Source: Lachnospiraceae bacterium (lineage in GTDB: Bacteria; Bacillota; Clostridia; Lachnospirales; Lachnospiraceae). From it: DNA of 10,634 nucleotides. The position numbers and the translations under genes are program-made. Below the pieces are notes generated by a model. The model saw only the letters and a program-made list of their open reading frames with translations. It was not told the origin of the DNA and ran no database searches. Shown piece by piece: positions 6,706 through 10,634 of the stretch; position 1 is the first letter of the stretch; each line of letters starts with the position of its first letter. The stretch spans positions 1-10,634 of the forward strand of contig JAAVAF010000106.1 in NCBI GenBank assembly GCA_014804225.1, read 5' to 3'.

Positions 6706-7278
6706 TTACTGCTCACACCCTAAGCATCTCATAAGGTTCTGCATCTGTAAAATGCCACGCTCCTGTGACGTGATAATCGCATCCAAAATTGGCACCAACT
6801 GCGGACAGATATCGAACTTGAGTGCGATTTTAGACATTTCTACCGCGCCCTCGTGATGCGGTATCATTTCCCGCATAAAATTGCAGTTGATTTGATTGGT
6901 CGCACACGCATTACTCATTTTATAAAACATTGTATTCATAATTGCATTTGTTTTGCTTTGGTAAATCCCCAACGCATCTGCCAAATTTTCATATCCACAG
7001 CAAAAATCCAGTATCTTCTCCATATCTGCAATACTCTTGGTTTGCTCTGTGATAATTCCCGATGCAATATCCTGTATGGATTTGTTCGAAGTATACCGTA
7101 AAATATTATGGGACATCTCGATCGCCGCCTTGTGATGCGGTATCATCTGCACAATAAAGTTATGGGAAATGCTGCAGTTTGATTCGGCGCCAGTCATTCC
7201 TCTCATCATTTCGCCAAAAATACAGTAAAATCTGTCAAGATACTTCACAATACACGGATCTAAGCATTGTTTGTTCAT
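6706..7278 (-). CDS. Cytosolic protein with two DUF305 units
   Basis: The 190-residue product contains two DUF305-type halves. The first has FIVQMIPHHKAAIEMS (41-56) and IITEQTKSIADM (75-86). The second has FMREMIPHHEGAVEMS (134-149) and IITSQERGILQM (168-179). DUF305 is a four-helix, ferritin-like family, often found as a single secreted domain near copper or other metal-handling genes. The HH, Met and Glu/Gln positions are thought to face a metal or ligand site. Here the unit is doubled, no signal peptide is present, and eleven cysteines are spread along the chain, with several in the N-terminal part (5, 9, 19, 35) and CLGC (185-188) at the end. ATG 7278 has a GGAGAG site. It lies 108 bp upstream of the CotF-like gene on the same strand. 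Metal binding is inference. Confidence 0.85.
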   Translation of the reverse strand: MNKQCLDPCIVKYLDRFYCIFGEMMRGMTGAESNCSISHNFIVQMIPHHKAAIEMSHNILRYTSNKSIQDIASGIITEQTKSIADMEKILDFCCGYENLADALGIYQSKTNAIMNTMFYKMSNACATNQINCNFMREMIPHHEGAVEMSKIALKFDICPQLVPILDAIITSQERGILQMQNLMRCLGCEQ

Positions 7279-7360
7279 GATATCTCTCCATTTGGAATAA
7301 TCAAAATCATTCCGTCTTTTTACTATACTATATGCCTATTGGATTTTCTGTTGCATGGCT

Positions 7361-7372
7361 GTTATTGATAAC
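7361..7372. repeat. Short perfect palindrome GTTATTGATAAC upstream of the DUF305 gene
   Basis: Five-base arms GTTAT and ATAAC flank a two-base centre, about 85 bp before the DUF305 start and just after the reductase stop codon. It is too short and lacks the T-run needed for a terminator, so an operator is possible. Chance cannot be excluded. Confidence 0.35.
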
Positions 7373-7390
7373 TGTTCAAAAAAGAATCAC

Positions 7391-8518
7391 TTATTTCCCA
7401 AATGTCCCTGCACAGTCCTTCAATCTGTCAATTACTTTAATCTGCTGTGGACAAGCTCTCTCACATTGACCACAGGCAATACAATCACCGGCAGCCCCAG
7501 CATTTATCACTGCCTGTTCATATGTAGCTTTTCCTTCCGTAAGATGTCCCCACACCAACTGTTTATTCCGTGCCGCAAAAATTTCCGGAATCGGAATATG
7601 TTTCGGACACCCGTCCGTGCAATAATGGCATCCCGTACAGGGGATAGACTTCACACCGTTAATTACTTCCTGCGCTTTTCGAATTGCGTCCTGCTCAGTT
7701 TCGTTCAACGCTTCGAACGCTTTCATATAAGAAAGGTTGTCCTTCATCTGCGCAAGATCAGACATTCCCGAAAGAACCGTGATAATTCCGTCAAGTGATG
7801 CCACATAACGAATTGCCCATGACGCATATGATGCACCCGGATTTGCGTTATCGAAAATTTCCCGAACCGCTTGGGGCGGATTCGCCAATACACCGCCTTT
7901 GACAGGCTCCATAACCACAATTGACTTTCCGTGTTTGCGTGCAACCTCATAGTTTGCCCTTGCAGCCACGCCCTGATTCTCCCAATCCGCATAATTAAGC
8001 TGCAGCTGTACAAACTCTGCGTCCGGATGGTTTGTTAAAATTTCGTCAAGGATTTCAGGTGATGCATGGAAAGAAAATCCCCAATGTTTAATCAATCCCT
8101 TTGCCTTCTGTTCTTTTACAAAATCCCAAATATGGTATTTGTCATAGATTTTATAATTATCTGCTTTCAAAGCATGAAGCAGATAGTAATCGAAATATAC
8201 CGCGCCTGTGCGCTCAAGACTGGTATAGAATTGCTGTTTCGCGGTTTCCTCATTATGTGCTCCCATCCACGCGCAAAGTTTTGTCGCCAAGGTAAAGCTT
8301 TCACGGGGATATCGGTCAACCAGCGCTTCTTTTGCCGCACGCTCCGAATCGCCGCTATCATAAACATATGCCGTGTCAAAATAGGTCTGTCCCGCCTCCA
8401 TAAACAAATCGACCATTTTCTTTGTTTGTTCCATATCAATTTTTCCGGATGCTTCTTTGGGCAGCCTCATAAGGCCAAATCCCAACTTCGGTGTTTCTTG
8501 TCCAAAATAATGTTCCAT
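7391..8518 (-). CDS. Aldo/keto reductase with C-terminal 4Fe-4S ferredoxin domain
   Basis: This 375-residue oxidoreductase combines an NAD(P)-dependent aldo/keto reductase barrel (about 1-285) with a two-cluster ferredoxin tail. The catalytic tetrad can be read as Asp48 and Tyr53 (FDTAYVYDSG), Lys80 (LATK) and His115 (YLLH). The cofactor-end segments are VMEPVKGG (202-209) and LSGMSDLAQM (249-258). The tail carries cysteines 294, 297, 300, 304 in CTGCHYCTDGCP and 346, 349, 352, 356 in CIACGQCERACP, each able to hold a 4Fe-4S cluster. Such fusions are common in strict anaerobes; electron transfer between ferredoxin or flavodoxin and an aldehyde or ketone substrate is assumed, but the substrate is unknown. 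I chose ATG 8518 because AGAAAGGA lies just upstream and family members start with a short segment before the GFGLMRLP motif. An in-frame start at 8554 has no such site. Confidence 0.93.
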   Translation of the reverse strand: MEHYFGQETPKLGFGLMRLPKEASGKIDMEQTKKMVDLFMEAGQTYFDTAYVYDSGDSERAAKEALVDRYPRESFTLATKLCAWMGAHNEETAKQQFYTSLERTGAVYFDYYLLHALKADNYKIYDKYHIWDFVKEQKAKGLIKHWGFSFHASPEILDEILTNHPDAEFVQLQLNYADWENQGVAARANYEVARKHGKSIVVMEPVKGGVLANPPQAVREIFDNANPGASYASWAIRYVASLDGIITVLSGMSDLAQMKDNLSYMKAFEALNETEQDAIRKAQEVINGVKSIPCTGCHYCTDGCPKHIPIPEIFAARNKQLVWGHLTEGKATYEQAVINAGAAGDCIACGQCERACPQQIKVIDRLKDCAGTFGK

Positions 8519-8611
8519 CGTTTCATTCCTTTCTGATATGATTTTGGTTTGCATTATCAGTTTGATAGATTAATTAACTTCTTGTCGTTTGGTGCTGCAT
8601 GCTGCTTTTGT

Positions 8612-8636
8612 AGACAGTATATCATATTGACTGTCT
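8612..8636. promoter_or_regulatory. Palindrome over a putative -10 upstream of the reductase
   Basis: AGACAGT (8612-8618) and ACTGTCT (8630-8636) form perfect 7-bp arms around an 11-bp centre. On the minus strand this centre holds TATGAT (8626-8621), a candidate -10 for the reductase about 100 bp upstream of its ATG. No good -35 is present. The overlap is what a repressor operator would look like. On the plus strand the right arm runs into TTTTT, so it could instead be a weak plus-strand terminator. Confidence 0.4.
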
Positions 8637-8657
8637 TTTTGCATCTGCTTAAATAAA

Positions 8658-8697
8658 AAACTCCCGTATGATCTTATATCGCCATACGGGAATTTTT
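8658..8697. terminator. Bidirectional rho-independent terminator
   Basis: CCCGTATG (8663-8670) pairs perfectly with CATACGGG (8683-8690) over a 12-nt loop. An A-run on the left and a T-run on the right allow termination on both strands. It sits about 22 bp after the stop codon of the truncated minus-strand remnant, and was evidently that lost gene's terminator. Confidence 0.88.
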
Positions 8698-8712
8698 GCA
8701 GAATCTATAATC

Positions 8713-8802
8713 TTATTTATCAAACTCAGGGTTAAACGCATAGAAGTTGCGCGAATCGAGATTTTCCTGTGCAATGCGCAACGCTTCACCAAAATTATGA
8801 AT
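8713..8802 (-). pseudogene. 3' remnant of a lost gene (last 29 codons)
   Basis: The minus strand reads 29 open codons ending NFYAFNPEFDK and TAA (8715-8713). The segment FGEALRIAQENL before it looks like an ordinary amphipathic helix. Frame, helix-like composition, higher G+C than the DNA to its right, and a perfect terminator directly after the stop all say this is a real C-terminus. There is no start codon with a ribosome binding site, and an in-frame TAA at 8805-8803 marks where homology to a gene would end. I do not recognise the parent family. The rest of the gene was probably lost when the A+T-rich DNA upstream arrived or when a deletion occurred. Confidence 0.6.
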
Positions 8803-8805
8803 TTA

Positions 8806-9064
8806 AGTAACTGCCTTCAAATCCAGTAACCATAAGGGATTGAAGTGTTTTTTGTATTCATTAAAATATACTATTATATGCCACTTTTCCAACAAAAAAA
8901 TATAATTATAGTGTTCTAAGCATTATTGCATACAGTAATTCTATATGCCCATTATCTTATACATAAAACAATAGCAATTAGATTTTTTAAAGTGGACACC
9001 AAGCACTTGAGTAACTCATCTTAAGATTTTCCTGCTTAACATCTTATAAATGGTCTAACATCTA
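8806..9064. other. A+T-rich gap without recognisable gene
   Basis: This stretch is strongly A+T-rich with stops in all frames. No promoter, terminator or repeat of note was found except a 10-bp palindrome ATCTTAAGAT near 9019-9028. The motif AAGTGGACACC near 8991 recalls the ends of some insertion sequences, but no matching opposite end is present. Confidence 0.5.
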
Positions 9065-9901
9065 TCAGGACCTCATTGGTATCAGTGTTATATCTTCTTG
9101 TATTAGTATATCCTTAAATTCACTTCTCGACAGTATAGGAGAAAGCACATTCCCTTTTTTTCTGGCACATAATGCCATCAACTTATTCATATCAATCTTC
9201 TTTCCTGAAGCTTTATCTATGTACTTTACAAGCAGTTTAATGTTACATTTATCCAACGCGGATATGCTATAAGCGGCGTCAAAAGTTATTCTCTTCTCAT
9301 CAATCAGCCGAATAATAGATTGAGTCAGATCATCGGGAAGTTTTGCAATACGTCTATACTTACTCAAGGTAGCTGTAGAAATGCCAAGGCTTCTAGCCAT
9401 TTTATCTCTGGTTGTTGTTTGTTTGGACTTACTATCTAACTTCTGTCTACTTTGGACATAAGTTTCATCATCTTGCTTTGCACATTTTTTCGTTTCTAAA
9501 TCAGTTCGTTTCCCCTGCCGGGAATTCTTTTTCATATATTTCTCAAAATACTTTACAGCTTCAATCCTCTGTGAATAACTCCAGTCAGAAAAAGACTGCT
9601 GATTGAGATTACTATCATAGTATAACTGTACTGCTTCATCATCGGATAATTCATATCTAATATCCGCAAGGATGCTATCATACCCTAATTCCTTTACAGC
9701 CTTAGTGCGATTATGACCACATATGATTTCATATTTACCGCTGTCAACAGGGCGAACAATAATCGGACTTATTACCCCTGACTGCTTGATGCTGTTCATC
9801 ATTTGCTGCAGTCGTTCCCCTTCATACATTTGTCCAGAATGCATTTTAAATGGCACTAATAACTCAAGCCCGATTTCTTTGATTTCTCTATCCACAATCA
9901 T
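9065..9901 (-). CDS. Orphan ParB/Spo0J-like DNA-binding protein
   Basis: The 278-residue product has a ParB N-terminal nucleotide-binding domain. LQQMMNSIKQSGVISPIIVRP (31-51) is followed by YEIICGHNRTKAVKELGY (57-74), in which GHNRTKA is the box II/CTP-binding-type motif. A helix-turn-helix segment follows at about 163-188 (RDKMARSLGISTATLSKYRR). Between them is a charged linker (about 122-160) longer than in chromosomal Spo0J. The C-terminus is basic and lacks an obvious dimerisation leucine repeat. No ParA gene is present on either side, and ParB-like proteins of this kind are common on plasmids and integrative elements, where they can also act as regulators. A promoter (TTGAGT-17-TATAAT) lies just upstream. 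The ATG at 9901 follows GAAGGAG by only 2 nt. GTG at 9895 (276 residues) has better spacing, so the start is uncertain. Confidence 0.85.
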   Translation of the reverse strand: MIVDREIKEIGLELLVPFKMHSGQMYEGERLQQMMNSIKQSGVISPIIVRPVDSGKYEIICGHNRTKAVKELGYDSILADIRYELSDDEAVQLYYDSNLNQQSFSDWSYSQRIEAVKYFEKYMKKNSRQGKRTDLETKKCAKQDDETYVQSRQKLDSKSKQTTTRDKMARSLGISTATLSKYRRIAKLPDDLTQSIIRLIDEKRITFDAAYSISALDKCNIKLLVKYIDKASGKKIDMNKLMALCARKKGNVLSPILSRSEFKDILIQEDITLIPMRS

Positions 9902-9921
9902 TGCTCCTTCTATTTTCTATA

Positions 9922-9950
9922 ATTATATATTATTAAACATTCAGACTCAA
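9922..9950 (-). promoter_or_regulatory. Promoter of the ParB-like gene
   Basis: On the minus strand TTGAGT (9950-9945) and a perfect TATAAT (9927-9922) are 17 bp apart. The expected start near 9915 leaves a very short leader that begins just before the GAAGGAG site. Confidence 0.75.
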
Positions 9951-10311
9951 GCCTAAAATGCCATGAGTTTGCGTCAAGTGATTGTTAGAAACCCACCATT
10001 TTTTATCTGTAATATATTGCTTGATTTTGTATACAAATCAAACTCTTGATAGTTATTTTTTATTAACAGAATGCTTTCTTTGATGGCGTCTACATTCTGT
10101 AGGAACATATTTTGTATAACTAAACTTTTTGGCAAATTGTGTCCATCTATCCCCAATCGCCACGTTATCAGTGGTATCCAAAAACTGCAAAAAGAAGAGT
10201 CCACCAGTCGCCCCAGTGAACCCTCTACGCTCAAAATCTTACCCCACCCCGATTACAGTTCGACAGACGGGATTCGACAAATTGCTCTTGTGCCAAGCAC
10301 GCCATGTTACA
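9951..10311. other. Unassigned stretch, partly G+C-richer, possible decayed coding DNA
   Basis: No gene can be assigned. On the minus strand one frame is open from a weak TTG at 10234 to 9974 (86 codons). Another, from 10247 down to about 10059, reads as a plausible but unrecognised stretch containing DFERRGFTGATGGLFFLQ. Neither has a ribosome binding site. The part from about 10150 to 10310 is visibly richer in G+C than the A+T-rich DNA on its left. The whole may be the eroded downstream flank of the acetyltransferase or a repeated element present elsewhere in the genome. Confidence 0.4.
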
Positions 10312-10634
10312 TTATAGCAGCCTTAAAAGCTGCACCAATTCATGCGATTCGTCCGTATCTGATGTGGTCTGTCTGGTATCAAACTGCGAAAAACGATTAT
10401 CACGATAAAATGATAACAGCTTTTCATCATTTTCAGATTCCAAAAATGTCACAATGCCACCAAGCATATATTGCGCATCCTCTATCACAGTCCATGCCAA
10501 TTCGACAAGCTCTTTTCCAGTAATCTTGTTATTTACATCATTCGTATAATTTTTTCCAAGCTGGGCAATCAGATAGGCTGACATAGTATATGTATCTGAA
10601 CTCTCGTCCAGTTCGCTGATACGCAACAGTTTTC
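10312..10634 (-). CDS. GNAT-family N-acetyltransferase, N-terminus beyond the window
   Basis: The frame is open from the right edge to TAA at 10314-10312, about 107 residues. It has the layout of the C-terminal half of a GNAT enzyme. SAYLIAQLGKNY is followed by a helical insert with ITGKELVELAW, and the strand YMLGGIVTFLE leads to the ENDEKLLSFYRDNRFSQFDTR segment, which corresponds to motif B (usual form FYxxxGFxxF). The tail is HELVQLLRLL. It continues upstream past the window, so no start can be given. A TTG at 10626 is in frame but is not credible as a start. The acceptor is unknown. GNATs of this type are often found in accessory regions next to other small genes, which fits the ParB-like neighbour. 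Confidence 0.72.
   Translation of the reverse strand, partial: KLLRISELDESSDTYTMSAYLIAQLGKNYTNDVNNKITGKELVELAWTVIEDAQYMLGGIVTFLESENDEKLLSFYRDNRFSQFDTRQTTSDTDESHELVQLLRLL

Noticed and set aside
7355..7798. 147-codon plus-strand frame.
   Set aside because: It is antisense to the C-terminal Fe-S part of the aldo/keto reductase and is a shadow of that gene.
8984..9002. AAGTGGACACC motif resembling an insertion-sequence end.
   Set aside because: No matching inverted end and no transposase frame in the window.
8759..9034. 11-bp direct repeat AGATTTTCCTG at 8759-8769 and 9024-9034, possible target-site duplication.
   Set aside because: Matches of this length are expected several times by chance in 10 kb, and no element lies cleanly between the copies.
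10317..10333. Hairpin GCAGC/GCTGC at the end of the acetyltransferase gene.
   Set aside because: It lies inside the last codons and has no T-run, so it is not a convincing terminator.
10071..10523. 150-codon open frame on the plus strand.
   Set aside because: It lies largely antisense to the acetyltransferase frame, has no ribosome binding site, and its translation has no protein-like pattern.

Overview
The window looks like chromosomal DNA from a low-G+C Gram-positive, spore-forming anaerobe, probably a member of Clostridia and perhaps Lachnospiraceae. The evidence is the A+T-rich intergenic DNA, the strong AGGAGG-type ribosome binding sites, TTGACA/TATAAT-type promoters with 17-bp spacers, a CotF-like ferritin-fold coat protein, a ferredoxin-type aldo/keto reductase and a streptomycin (ANT(6)) adenylyltransferase homologue. 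No rRNA, tRNA or CRISPR array was seen. All genes but one (the tRNA-dihydrouridine synthase) lie on the minus strand.

Left part (1-2964): a tightly coupled minus-strand pair encodes a two-domain immunity protein (Imm26-like plus Imm51-like) followed by an ANT(6)/AadE-type adenylyltransferase that runs off the left edge. A divergent, near-consensus promoter drives a tRNA-dihydrouridine synthase on the plus strand.

Middle (2968-6005): a two-helix membrane protein of unknown function lies downstream of a shorter relative of its own N-terminus. That relative is broken by one nonsense codon exactly where the intact gene has a tryptophan codon. About 440 bp of A+T-rich DNA follows, then a GNAT acetyltransferase and a probable lipoprotein, likely co-transcribed.

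Metal/redox part (6015-8640): a CotF/ferritin-like protein with two EExxH motifs, an unusual cytosolic cysteine-rich protein with two DUF305 units, and an aldo/keto reductase with two 4Fe-4S motifs. Each has its own ribosome binding site. Putative promoters or operator-like palindromes sit before some of them.

Right part (8640-10634): just upstream of the reductase lies the last 29 codons of an otherwise missing gene, with an intact terminator. This looks like a scar. It abuts A+T-rich DNA carrying an orphan ParB-like gene with a clear promoter, an unexplained G+C-richer stretch, and the C-terminal part of a GNAT acetyltransferase. This right part resembles an accessory or inserted segment. 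No integrase, ParA or complete insertion sequence is visible, so its mobility is inference.

The strongest candidates for a second look are the coupled immunity-fusion/aminoglycoside-modification pair, the duplicated and broken membrane gene, the doubled cytosolic DUF305 protein, and the gene-remnant junction near 8803.
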